63,649 bases of DNA from an uncultured Alphaproteobacteria bacterium. Its GTDB lineage: Bacteria > Pseudomonadota > Alphaproteobacteria > Rs-D84. The translations under genes were made by a program, and so were the position numbers. This document shows, piece by piece, positions 1-9,200 of the stretch. The notes beneath the pieces are model-generated. The model was not told the origin of the DNA and made no database searches. It saw nothing but the letters and a program-made list of their open reading frames with translations. Location of the stretch: positions 1 through 63,649 of the forward strand of contig CALXPB010000002.1 of assembly GCA_944390225.1 (NCBI GenBank), in the 5' to 3' direction. The stretch's first letter is position 1. Every line of letters begins with the position of its first letter.

Positions 1-80
1 CTGCTTCACCCGTTCGACTTGCATGCCTAAGACCTGCCGCCAGCGTTCGTTCTGAGCCAGGATCAAACTCTCAAGTTCTA
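1..80 (-). rRNA. rrs: 16S rRNA gene, 5' end only
   Basis: Read on the minus strand, the sequence has the universal 16S start AGAGTTTGATCCTGGCTCAG, followed by AACGAACGCTGGCGGC and ATGCAAGTCGAACGG, the conserved first 70 or so bases of bacterial 16S. The mature 5' end should lie near 78-80, by comparison with the E. coli 5' end. The rest of the gene lies beyond the left edge. The AACGAACGCTGGCGGCAGG stretch is typical of Alphaproteobacteria. Confidence 0.97.
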
Positions 81-658
81 AAAAAAACTTGTTAGAAAGC
101 CCCGTGCATATTAAACAAAGCTGACTTTAATCAGTTCGTCTTTACATATATTATTCGCAAGACAAGTTTTAACGAGGTTCTACTTTTTGTAAACCTACTA
201 CCTGTCTAGGATATGCACTTTTGACTTAGTCAAAGTTTGGATATTTCCAAATTCAACTGTCTGCATATCTCTTCTTGAACAGATTCTTGAATTGTTCAAA
301 AATCTTTTGATGAGCTGCTTTTATTCACAATGTTTGCGTAATTAACAAGAACCCGATTCTTATGGTCGTTCCGTTAACCGCAGAATTTCAGGGGTTGAGA
401 GTGTTTTGTAAGCGTTCCCAACTTGAAAGCCCGTATAGTATGCTCGCATTCTTTAAAAAAGTCAAGCGTTTTTTCAAAAGCATTTTTTATTTTTTCCGTT
501 CAATATTTAAAAAGCCCAAAAAACTGGACTTTTTCGTTTTTACACCATTTTTTTGTTTCTTCTTTTTTCGTACAAAAAACGATTCGGAAAAAAACTTTTA
601 CTCGATTCGTTTCTATAAATTTACACAAAAATACCGATTCGTACGCCTTTATCTGCAC
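81..658 (-). other. rRNA operon leader and upstream promoter region, no protein gene
   Basis: This is a 578-base AT-rich stretch between the 16S 5' end and the stop of the outer-membrane gene. About 81-430 would be the transcribed leader of the rRNA operon. About 466-658 is the upstream region and holds three copies of CGATTCG (580-586, 603-609, 635-641). A reading frame of about 114 codons on the plus strand (362-706) has low-complexity Phe/Lys composition and no ribosome binding site, and it runs into the end of a better-supported gene. I treat it as non-coding. Confidence 0.7.
435..465 (-). promoter_or_regulatory. rRNA operon promoter
   Basis: On the minus strand TTGACT (460-465) is followed by CATACT (438-443, spacer 16) or the overlapping TACTAT (435-440, spacer 19). 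The bases after the -10 are GC-rich (ACGGGC), as expected for a stringently controlled stable-RNA promoter. Start near 430 would give a leader of about 350 nt before 16S. It is the best sigma70-like match in the upstream region. Confidence 0.6.
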
Positions 659-1615
659 CTAAAAGCGATACATAAAACCAATCTTTACCATAGGATAAAA
701 CTTTAATTTATCTAACTCGTCCTGAGCGTCTGCCAGCGCATCGTGCTTTGCTTGTTCAAATTCTGCAAGACCCGTTAATTCTACATTCTCCCAAGTACCT
801 GTATTATTATTCCATTTATAAAGATTATTAACCGGCAGATCCAAGCCTAGTTGTGCGGTCTTATTAGTAAACACAACACCTGCATCCAAATATATCTTAA
901 ATCCGGCAAACAGCCCCCAATCAAAACCTGCCCCAAGATAAGGTCCGCGGTAATTCCAATCTGCTTTTGCGGTTCCATGAATTTGATTTCCTATATACTT
1001 ATATTCTATACCGTTTAATTCAAATGCGAACTCGGAATCTGGCAATCCGTCTACATTACCCGTCAAATTTGCATCCATACTTAAATCACCGAAATAGTAT
1101 CCTCCAGATACCCTAAATCCCCCCAAGAACCAAGTATTACCAAACGGGTAAAAATCTATCAAAGCAGCAAAACTTTGCGCTTTTATAGAACCGTCTTTTA
1201 CGGTTAAACCGTCTCCTATACTGACTCCATCATCTCCCATAATAGAATCTATACCAGAATTTATAACGGACTTTATAGGTGATGTGCTTGAAAAATCGAA
1301 ACGCACTCCAAATCTTTTCAACCAGAACGAATCGAAGTTTTTATTTGCATATCCAACAAAGCCGTTTAATCCACTTGTTGCGGAAACGCCGACCCCCAGT
1401 TGCAAACCGTGCGGGAACTTAACCTTGGGGTTAGTTTGTTTTTTTTCTGGTTCAGCCGAAGGTTCGTTGACTATTTTTTCTGTGGTTGTCTTTTTCGGTG
1501 CGGTTTCCTCAACAACCTCTTCTGGTAAAAGTTTTTCTTCAGAGACATCGGTATTTTCAGCAAACGCAGGCATTGTAAGTACTGCAAGCGTGGCAAAAAC
1601 AGAAATTTTTTTCAT
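659..1615 (-). CDS. outer-membrane beta-barrel-like protein
   Basis: Encodes 318 aa. Residues 1-19 form a Sec signal peptide ending TMPAFA. A Glu/Pro/Lys-rich linker (about 22-66) follows, then a region of alternating polar and hydrophobic/aromatic residues typical of beta strands. The last residues (IGFMYRF) end in Phe, the usual C-terminal signature of BAM-inserted outer-membrane proteins. The start is supported by GGGAG four bases upstream. The gene is monocistronic, divergent from the next gene, and lies between it and the rRNA promoter. No specific family was recognised; a porin-like or adhesin role is possible. The barrel call rests on composition and the C-terminus only. Confidence 0.75.
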   Translation of the reverse strand: MKKISVFATLAVLTMPAFAENTDVSEEKLLPEEVVEETAPKKTTTEKIVNEPSAEPEKKQTNPKVKFPHGLQLGVGVSATSGLNGFVGYANKNFDSFWLKRFGVRFDFSSTSPIKSVINSGIDSIMGDDGVSIGDGLTVKDGSIKAQSFAALIDFYPFGNTWFLGGFRVSGGYYFGDLSMDANLTGNVDGLPDSEFAFELNGIEYKYIGNQIHGTAKADWNYRGPYLGAGFDWGLFAGFKIYLDAGVVFTNKTAQLGLDLPVNNLYKWNNNTGTWENVELTGLAEFEQAKHDALADAQDELDKLKFYPMVKIGFMYRF

Positions 1616-1708
1616 TTTTCTCCCATTTATAAATTAATTATTTCCTTCGCTATTAAATATAGCAAAACAGATAAAAAGAGCACAACTAAAAAAATCGTTA
1701 AATTTGTG

Positions 1709-1737
1709 TTCAAAACGTTGGTTTTTTGTGATATTAT
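1709..1737 (+). promoter_or_regulatory. promoter placing the start at the ATG (leaderless)
   Basis: TTCAAA (1709-1714), a 17-base spacer and TATTAT (1732-1737) precede the ATG at 1745 by seven bases. Transcription would begin at or beside the A of the start codon. No Shine-Dalgarno lies upstream of the ATG. An upstream in-frame start at 1706 overlaps the -35 box and is unlikely. Confidence 0.5.
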
Positions 1738-1744
1738 TCAAAGT

Positions 1745-3088
1745 ATGAAAAGCAGAATTCTTATTTTTTCGTCCCTGCTTAGTTTATGTGGGGCGTTGCC
1801 GGTACTTGCATCAGAATGTGTAGGTGCGGGCTGTGATGTTGAACCTATGAATATACCTACTGTTTCAGAGCCTACTGTTCTTGGGGCACCGCAAGTTATA
1901 TCGTACGATGCACCTGTTGCGACAGCGACAGATTATACGATTACAGACTATGCGATGACAGGATACGCACAGCCTGTTAAGCAGAACTATGCTATACAGC
2001 CTCCGATGCGAGAAGTTAAACTTTTATCGATAAAACCTGTACCGGCAGACAACCGTGCACCTGTCTGGGACGGGACGACCGGTGAATATGAAACGCGCGG
2101 GTTTGATAAAACAGTGGACTGGCGTGACGGGGTACCAATTTGGGACGATTCCATTTCAAGTTATAAATACAAAGACTTTACCGACTGGTTTTTGCAGCCG
2201 ATTCCAGAAATTTATATTCGCGAGGTAGACGAGGTTTCTACAACGCCTTATGCATATGGTTCAATGGCGCAAGAAAATTTTGATATAATGGGTTTATACC
2301 GCCAGAACATGGCAGATGCGGCGGCAACGCGGGCACGTGTAGAAAAGTTATTATCTCTGCAGGAACCGTCTGATAATATTTGGGGGTGTACCGACGAAGA
2401 AATTTCCGAACAAGTTGTTTTACCGGCACCGCGCCCAGAATACGTTGCCCAAGACTTAACCGAGGTTATAAATATAACTTTTGGTCGCGCAGACGGTTGC
2501 CCGTTTGAGTCTGAAACAGAATGCGAAATCTGGCGCAGAAAACCGATTGTTCGAGAAACAGTTTCTCCGCGCAGTCCTAAACTGCGGGCAGACAAAATGA
2601 TTGCGTTCATAAAAGCTGCGGCGTGCAATGAAAACATTACAGCAAACGAAAGCGTTTCCGCACCGTTATTAGAACGTTATAAAATTTTGATGAGTTCTGC
2701 ACAGGCATGTTGCACAGACGGGATGGCTTACGCGCTTAAAAAAGCGGGGGCGTCTGACGGTTTAGTGTATAAATTTTTGGCGGACGACGCGAACTTTTAT
2801 GGTTTTGGTACGCGTTGCCTTATGACAACGGACAAGGAGTTAGATACAAAATACCCCAATACTGCAACAGCATCTGTTGTTGCAGACGTAAGGAACGGTT
2901 GTCTGTGTCGTGGTCGTCAATGGTTTGAAGCAATGCTGGCACCGTTTAAGGAACTTTATAAAACCATGCCAGAATTCAAAGATTACAAGTTTAATTACAC
3001 ATATACAGACGGTCTGCAACGTGAAATAACGGTATCGGTAAATACAGACGTTCAGAACGTTCTGAATCAGTTGGCTTTATGTCCGTAA
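1745..3088 (+). CDS. exported Cys-containing protein of unknown function
   Basis: Encodes 447 aa from the ATG at 1745. Residues 1-23 form a Sec signal peptide (hydrophobic core then LPVLAS). The mature N-terminus has CVGAGC, then a Thr/Tyr-rich stretch with repeated TDY-type units (TDYTITDYAMTGY). A Pro/Trp-rich central region carries two similar segments around 'APVWDGTTGEYETR' and 'VPIWDDSISSYKYK'. The C-terminal third has clustered cysteines (ACC, RCL, GCLC). An upstream in-frame start at 1706 would bury the signal peptide and cover the promoter. The gene is followed by a strong terminator. I do not recognise the family; a periplasmic or surface location is inferred from the signal and cysteines. 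Confidence 0.75.
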   Translation: MKSRILIFSSLLSLCGALPVLASECVGAGCDVEPMNIPTVSEPTVLGAPQVISYDAPVATATDYTITDYAMTGYAQPVKQNYAIQPPMREVKLLSIKPVPADNRAPVWDGTTGEYETRGFDKTVDWRDGVPIWDDSISSYKYKDFTDWFLQPIPEIYIREVDEVSTTPYAYGSMAQENFDIMGLYRQNMADAAATRARVEKLLSLQEPSDNIWGCTDEEISEQVVLPAPRPEYVAQDLTEVINITFGRADGCPFESETECEIWRRKPIVRETVSPRSPKLRADKMIAFIKAAACNENITANESVSAPLLERYKILMSSAQACCTDGMAYALKKAGASDGLVYKFLADDANFYGFGTRCLMTTDKELDTKYPNTATASVVADVRNGCLCRGRQWFEAMLAPFKELYKTMPEFKDYKFNYTYTDGLQREITVSVNTDVQNVLNQLALCP

Positions 3089-3139
3089 GAAGACATGGGA
3101 GAGAGAGCGTCTAAACAACGTTTAGGAAAAGCCAAAGAA

Positions 3140-3169
3140 ACACCCCAAATCAACCTTGGGGTGTTTTTT
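3140..3169 (+). terminator. intrinsic terminator of the exported-protein gene
   Basis: ACACCCCAA (3140-3148) pairs perfectly with TTGGGGTGT (3156-3164) over a 7-base loop and runs into six T on the plus strand. Confidence 0.85.
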
Positions 3170-3182
3170 ATAAACATAGGTA

Positions 3183-3210
3183 AAAAGAAACGCGCCTATG
3201 CGCGTTTCTT
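3183..3210 (-). terminator. intrinsic terminator at the end of the minus-strand exported-protein cluster
   Basis: AAGAAACGCG (3185-3194) pairs with CGCGTTTCTT (3201-3210) over a 6-base loop. On the minus strand it ends in TTTCTTTTT. It overlaps the stop codon of the 257-aa gene. Confidence 0.75.
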
Positions 3211-3982
3211 ATATTTGTTGCGGCCCAGTAGTATTTTGTCGCGATTTATTCTGCTGGTTTTCTATTGCCTGCATAACCGCAATATTTAATGCGTACGCAC
3301 AATTATTAACAGAATCGCGTTGTGCCGTTAAATTAGTGCAAGGCTCTGGCTTTGTATACTTATTGCTATCAGTATCATAAACAACCCCACTGATTGAATA
3401 CGCGCTTGCAAATTCTAAATCTTTCTGCAACTGACGATATGCTTCGCCGATATTGCCTGTGCTTACCGCCTGTAAAACGATACGAATATTATTCTGTATG
3501 CAAGACAAACCATCTGATGTACTGGACTTCAACAAGCAATTTTCTGCACCTAACAAAACTACATTTCTATCACTAGAAGCAGAACTACTCGATGAAGAAG
3601 AACTTGGGGCACCCGCTGCCTCTAATTGTGCTGTCAAAACTGCTTTTTGTAATTGAGTCTTAAAACGGCTTATTGTCGCCTCTAAAAAGTCATATTGCTT
3701 CTTTAACTGCTGCGTCATTATAGTTGTCTTTAACGCGACCACATCACGCATTAATTGTTTATCAGAATCATTAGTCGGATTAGATACCAACCCAATATTA
3801 TAAACGTGTGTACTGCATAATGCCAATTCTGGCGTTATACGGTCATTATTATCATCACCGCAACCATTATCTGTTGCAGAATAAGCAGGTAACGCAAACA
3901 TCAATGTACTAATCACGCCGCCAAAAGCAATCGCGCGCCCTGCACCAGAAAATACAGAAAAGATGTTTTTTATTGATTTCAT
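3209..3982 (-). CDS. exported Ser-rich protein of unknown function
   Basis: Encodes 257 aa. A long Sec signal peptide (about 1-35, ending LPAYSA) precedes a mature region with helical, coiled-coil-like character (about 75-120), then a Ser homopolymer (about 126-137, 11 of 12 residues Ser) and a C-terminal half with scattered cysteines. The start codon overlaps the stop of the upstream 719-aa gene by four bases (ATGA), implying translational coupling and joint function. It is the last gene before the terminator. I do not recognise the family. The coupling, signal peptide and cysteines suggest it works with its neighbour in the periplasm or on the surface. Confidence 0.75.
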   Translation of the reverse strand: MKSIKNIFSVFSGAGRAIAFGGVISTLMFALPAYSATDNGCGDDNNDRITPELALCSTHVYNIGLVSNPTNDSDKQLMRDVVALKTTIMTQQLKKQYDFLEATISRFKTQLQKAVLTAQLEAAGAPSSSSSSSSASSDRNVVLLGAENCLLKSSTSDGLSCIQNNIRIVLQAVSTGNIGEAYRQLQKDLEFASAYSISGVVYDTDSNKYTKPEPCTNLTAQRDSVNNCAYALNIAVMQAIENQQNKSRQNTTGPQQI

Positions 3983-6138
3983 TTACCAAATATCCCGCCT
4001 AATAAACTTGTAGAACCTCCTGAAAAAAACGAGTTCTTTATAACACCGTTTTCACATTTATAGCCCATATTATACGCCAAAGTTTTCAAACCACACATAC
4101 ATTCATCACCAATCATTGTACCACCAGCAGATTCACATAATCCCCTATCAAAATCCCAACTACGTGAAATCTCTGTCGTATTTATTACGGAAGAACTGCT
4201 TTCTTTCGCTGTCATGATTTCACAGGCAGATTTTTTTACAGAATCATTTATTTTGCTGCAATCACAAGTTAAAGAACTGCTGTTCCAACTTGCTCCATCT
4301 TCAACATAATCTTCACAAAATTTTTTTCTAAAACCACCATCGTCTAAATATGTGAAATACCTGGCATCTTCTGCTGATTCACCTTTTGAATTTACACACA
4401 TAGCACGATCATAATCAAATATAGTATATTCTGTACTACCTGGGCAAGTGCATTCACCTTCGCCATTCTTGGCATCTTTTGCAGGCACCCACTGAGAATT
4501 CTTACTTAAACTATTATCACATATACATTTAAGGTAATTATATCCTTGTAAAGACGAACATCTCATTACCACACTTTGCGTGCTTGCACCAGTATCACCT
4601 TGGGCAATCTTACCGTCAGAAGTATATAATCTTTCTAAATCATCATCACGAACACATACTTTATCAGGCAATTGTTTTAAACTTGCATATTTCTGCAAAT
4701 CTTGGAAAGTTGTCGCATTTACTGCGCAATACTTTACACCATCTGGGTCTGCGCTTTTATTCTGTCCAAATTGATTACCACCAAATACAGCCGGTGCATC
4801 CTGTTCTATCATACGTTGCAAGACTTCTATGTCAATAGATGCCTGCTTCTTACGATTACGGAACAATGTAGAATTATCCAATGCTTCTGATGCGCAACCT
4901 ACGCGAACTTGTACACCATCAACCGTTCCCATTTCTGGATACAGCCAGTTTCTTTGTACCTCTTCCTCATCAGTTAACATTTTTATCAACTGACAACCAC
5001 CATCTGACATAGGTACAACCTGTCCAACTTCACACTGCGCACCGCCACGCACCGTACCTTCTGCAGTTGTGACAGATACAGACCTGCCGTTTACGCAATT
5101 TGTTCCATTATAATGCATAACCTGACCCGGTCCACACAAATACTGCCCCCATACGTTACACGTACCGTTTAACATCATATAAATATCTGTAATATCAACC
5201 CCAACAGATTGCGCCAAAATCAAAACATCATATAACTCATCTAAAACATTATTATATGGGTCAAAAAACTCCATTGCTTTTTGCTTAAAGGTCTTAACAC
5301 GCTTGGGCCCAGTACAATTATTCCCAGTTGTATCACATCCTGCATATTCAAATGCAGTATTCATTGCTGCTTTTACTTCCTTTAAAGCAACTTCCGCATT
5401 TTCTATTTTTGACAGAATCTGTCCAGAAATCTGTTCACGCGCAATAACATCCGCAGACACACCAGATTGTACGGCAACAGTCTGTGCCGGAGTCAAAGCA
5501 GAATTATTTGATGTCGTTGCGCTTACCGTTTGGGTTTGCTGTACCTGTTGTGCGCTATTGGCCTGTGCAATTACCTGTTCCGTTAACTGTTTCTGTTCTT
5601 CTAATGCGGCTTGCAGTTGAGCCGTCGTTTCAGCATTCTGCTGTTGCATCTGTGCCTGCAATTGTTGCATCTGATACTGCATTTGTTGCAATTGCAAATT
5701 ACTTTGTTGTGCCGACTCCTGTGCCGACGCCATCTGAGCATTTACCAATTGTTGATTTGCCTTGTTAACCGCAGAAGCAACCAACTGTGCGGCGATATAG
5801 TCTATTAAATCATCGCCATATTCCTTGCACGAAGCGTTTGATTCCACGCATCCGGCAACGATTGGTCGTGCGACATCCATCGTCGTGCACCCAGAACACT
5901 TTGGTTGTGCACAGCGCAATATTATTGAATTGCAGTTTCCGAAGTTTGCCGTCGGTGCATCCGCCGCCGTCTGAGACCGAGGATTCATATAACTGTTCCA
6001 GTTAGAGTTATTTATTGACCCAGATGTAGGGTTATAGGCGGTTAAATTACTGCCTGCGGTTGTTGCGACCGGCGCCGAAAAGGCGTCAGCAGTAATTAAT
6101 GCCAATGCGCACATAAAAAAACTTGATATAACTTTCAT
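3979..6138 (-). CDS. exported Gln-rich coiled-coil, Cys-rich protein
   Basis: Encodes 719 aa from the ATG at 6138. A Sec signal peptide (about 1-22) is followed by a Cys cluster (CNSI, RCAQPKCSGC, GCVESNASC). A strongly Gln/Ala-rich coiled coil with repeated LQQMQ-type heptads covers about 125-215. The C-terminal half has many paired cysteines in short EGF-like patterns (CICDNS, CTCPGS, CDCSKI, CMCG). The start is fixed by an extended -10 promoter at 6156-6161 that overlaps the upstream in-frame ATG at 6165, and by AGAGAG just before 6138. It overlaps the next gene by four bases. I do not recognise the family. The layout of signal, coiled coil and disulfide-rich C-terminus fits a surface or periplasmic structural protein. 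Confidence 0.8.
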   Translation of the reverse strand: MKVISSFFMCALALITADAFSAPVATTAGSNLTAYNPTSGSINNSNWNSYMNPRSQTAADAPTANFGNCNSIILRCAQPKCSGCTTMDVARPIVAGCVESNASCKEYGDDLIDYIAAQLVASAVNKANQQLVNAQMASAQESAQQSNLQLQQMQYQMQQLQAQMQQQNAETTAQLQAALEEQKQLTEQVIAQANSAQQVQQTQTVSATTSNNSALTPAQTVAVQSGVSADVIAREQISGQILSKIENAEVALKEVKAAMNTAFEYAGCDTTGNNCTGPKRVKTFKQKAMEFFDPYNNVLDELYDVLILAQSVGVDITDIYMMLNGTCNVWGQYLCGPGQVMHYNGTNCVNGRSVSVTTAEGTVRGGAQCEVGQVVPMSDGGCQLIKMLTDEEEVQRNWLYPEMGTVDGVQVRVGCASEALDNSTLFRNRKKQASIDIEVLQRMIEQDAPAVFGGNQFGQNKSADPDGVKYCAVNATTFQDLQKYASLKQLPDKVCVRDDDLERLYTSDGKIAQGDTGASTQSVVMRCSSLQGYNYLKCICDNSLSKNSQWVPAKDAKNGEGECTCPGSTEYTIFDYDRAMCVNSKGESAEDARYFTYLDDGGFRKKFCEDYVEDGASWNSSSLTCDCSKINDSVKKSACEIMTAKESSSSVINTTEISRSWDFDRGLCESAGGTMIGDECMCGLKTLAYNMGYKCENGVIKNSFFSGGSTSLLGGIFGK

Positions 6139-6155
6139 ATTCTCTCTTAGACTTA

Positions 6156-6184
6156 ATTTTAGCATAAAAAAAACACTGTGAAAA
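6156..6184 (-). promoter_or_regulatory. extended -10 promoter of the Gln-rich protein gene
   Basis: On the minus strand TTTTCA (6179-6184), 17 bases, then TGCTAAAAT with TAAAAT at 6156-6161. The predicted start near 6149 leaves a short leader that still carries the AGAGAG ribosome binding site. Confidence 0.5.
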
Positions 6185-6221
6185 GATAAAAATCAATGAT
6201 AACGAATAAAAAATTAACAGA

Positions 6222-6251
6222 ATAAAAAACGCCCAAAAGGGCGTTTTTTAT
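6222..6251 (-). terminator. intrinsic terminator of the giant Cys-repeat gene
   Basis: ACGCCC (6229-6234) and GGGCGT (6239-6244), flanked by A and T runs, form a hairpin with U-runs on both strands. It overlaps the stop codon of the minus-strand gene. Confidence 0.85.
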
Positions 6252-9200
6252 TCAATAGATATACTGATATATTCACCGTATGTGCCAAGATCCTCTTCGC
6301 CCAAATAGCAGTGTATTTTATCACCGACGTTGGACATCCATTCTTCATAAGCCTGTTTTTCTTCAGCAGACAAACTGGAATCTTGGATATTTTTTGTCAG
6401 ACGGTTGATAATAATACCACCCGCAGCAGCAGAAATTCCCGCACCAACTAAATTTGTGATGGCACGTTTACGGCTTGTCTTGTTTTCAACATCGCCATTA
6501 TCAACTGCACTATCAACCAAAAGTTTCAACGAAGTAAATTGTTCGTTGGCTTCGTTCTTGTATGCCGTCATACTACCCTCATTTACAGCGGTTTCTAATT
6601 CAGATTTTTTTTCTTCTAATTCTCCTATTTCTTTTTCTAATTTTTCGCAGTCTGTTTTTGCGGAACCTGTTAGGGCGGTACAGGCATCTTGATTATTGTC
6701 TTTCAACAACTTTTGTTTTTTGTCTTTTGCTTCCTGTATATCTTCATTTATCTTAGAAATATCTTTCGAATTATCTAACACAGTTTTTTCCAGAGCCTCT
6801 TTGGCGGCTTTTATCGTTTTGTTATCTACATCTACTTGCTCGGCCAAATCTAACATTCCCTGTCCATACCCATACGCAGTAGCGGCATTAGATTCTTCTG
6901 TATATGCACCCAACAGCTTAGCATATTGAGTCTTTATATTTTGGCTATTTGTCTGTTTGTTCGTTCCCAATAAACCACCCAATAAATCTCCGTCTTGCAA
7001 TTTGTCGGTTAAGAATCCACCACCAACCCCAGAACCTATTGTACCAAGTATCGTTAACCATGTACGAGTGTTTTTCTGGGATTCTGCTTTATCTGCAACA
7101 GAACTTGCTGCAACCGATGTAGCAATATTTTCTAATTCTTCTTTCGGTATCCAACTGCCACATGTAAATGTATCGCCAGTCGCAAAGTATGCAGTCGAAT
7201 ACTCCTTTAACTTCTCTTGAATATCTTTATCGGCAGACTGCAACGTGATACGCACACGACAGAAAGAACCATATATATCATTACTTGCAACAAAATCTGT
7301 CGTTTTTAATCCTGATACAGAATAGTCACTTGGTATCTTGTTGTTCTTTAACTTTACCCACATAAATGAACTGCCCAAATCACTACTACTCATGATACCG
7401 CCAGAATTCGCAGCCATACACATATTCTGCTGATATGTCAATTTAGCGTTATACTTTGCCTGCGCTTCCTTTTCCAGATCATATAATAAAGATTCAAACA
7501 ATGTTTTTGCACCTTGCTCTTGGGCGTATGTATAAAAATCAATCGTTACAGGTTCGTCAAAAACGTCGCCATCCGGTGATGTAGTATCACAAATACCCTG
7601 AACACCTACACTATTTTTACACAAGTAATTTCCATTATCATCTTTAACATACACGGTGTTTTCAATGGTTTCAGATACGTTCGTTGCATCACCACTGCCC
7701 AACCAAGCATCACGAACGGTTGAAGAATCACCCCAAACGTCATCTTTATTATTTGCCATTTCATAACTAACTTTTTGGGTTTCTATCGCCAAATGGTCTG
7801 AACAGGTACTGGCAGTCTTTACAGTATCCAAACATAAACCCAATATAATAGTATAATCTAAAACTCCACCAACCTTGTTCATGCTTTTATCAAAGGTTGT
7901 AGACCCCGAATTAGTTAAAGAAGAATAAACATCTGTACGATTGCGATAACAATTCTCATAATCTGTACCGCAATTCGTTTTTACGCAACTTGTAATGGTT
8001 GCTTGACACTGCTTTTTCTTTTGCGCCAATGCCGCATCATTGAAACTGGTTGACAAGGACGCATTTAACCGTGCTATAACACCAATCGGGTCGTTATTAG
8101 GATCAGACGCCTTATATTCTGGGAACAATGTATCAAACGCCGTTTCATCCAGATAAGTGTATGAATACATACCATCGTCTGTAAGACTGCTGGCGGCATA
8201 TTTACAATTTGCGTCCGTATTAACAACAGACAAACAACCTGTTTTAATTTCATTATATGGTATACCATTGTTTATTGTCTTAGTGGTGCTACCGAATACT
8301 GTGCTATAACATACCGCACCGATACCACCACCACATGTACTCATAGCACAATTCATAATCGTTTCTGCACAATTTGATTTTGCCTCTGTATCAAATTCGT
8401 CTATCATTTCATCAATTTTTGCGCGCAAAGAATTATTCATACGTGAAGAATAAGCCTCGGAATAAACCATATCTTGATTGTTTTCATCGCGCAATTGCGA
8501 ATCCGTCGGCATAACCCCCTTACCCAAGAAGGTTGCATAACAGTATTTATTCGTACCGATTGTATCCAAACAAGAATTTCTTAGAAACGCAGAAACATCA
8601 CTTCTTGTATTTTGGTTTTGATAAGAAAAATCACCGCTTTTTGTTACAAGTAATTGATTATTTTCACTAAGCATCATATCTACAGAATCTACGATGTCTT
8701 TTGACGCCCCTTCCTTGCACTTAAAAGGATTCTTTTTACAAGCATTCAAGAAACAGTTATCAACAACCTTGTAACATGTAGAAACTGCGTTCACCGCAGC
8801 CAGCGCAGCCCCCTCGGAAATCATTATGCCAACGCGACTACTGCTGGTCGGATTTGCCGAAGTATTAGAAGTACCGAACAACTCTAACAAACCGTCATTC
8901 TGGCAACGCGCCAAAGTCGATTCACAGAATATTTTTTGAACCTTAAACTCTTTATTTGTAGTACATAATTCAAAATCTTGACCGCAAACATCGTCTTTCT
9001 TTAAACAATTGGTATAAGTTCTGACGCAACTGCTTGTATCAAGACGATTGTTTATTGCGGCCGCCTCTATCAACTGCCCCAATACACTGCCGTCTGTCGG
9101 ATATATATACTCGCCATCAGAGTCTTTGTTTGAAAACAAAGTTTGATTGCTTGTACCGAACAAAGAATTTATTCCAGAATCACTACATTGCATCAACGTG

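Noticed and set aside
362..706. A plus-strand reading frame of 114 codons in the rRNA leader region
   Set aside because: Low-complexity Phe/Lys sequence, no ribosome binding site, overlaps a real gene and the rRNA promoter.
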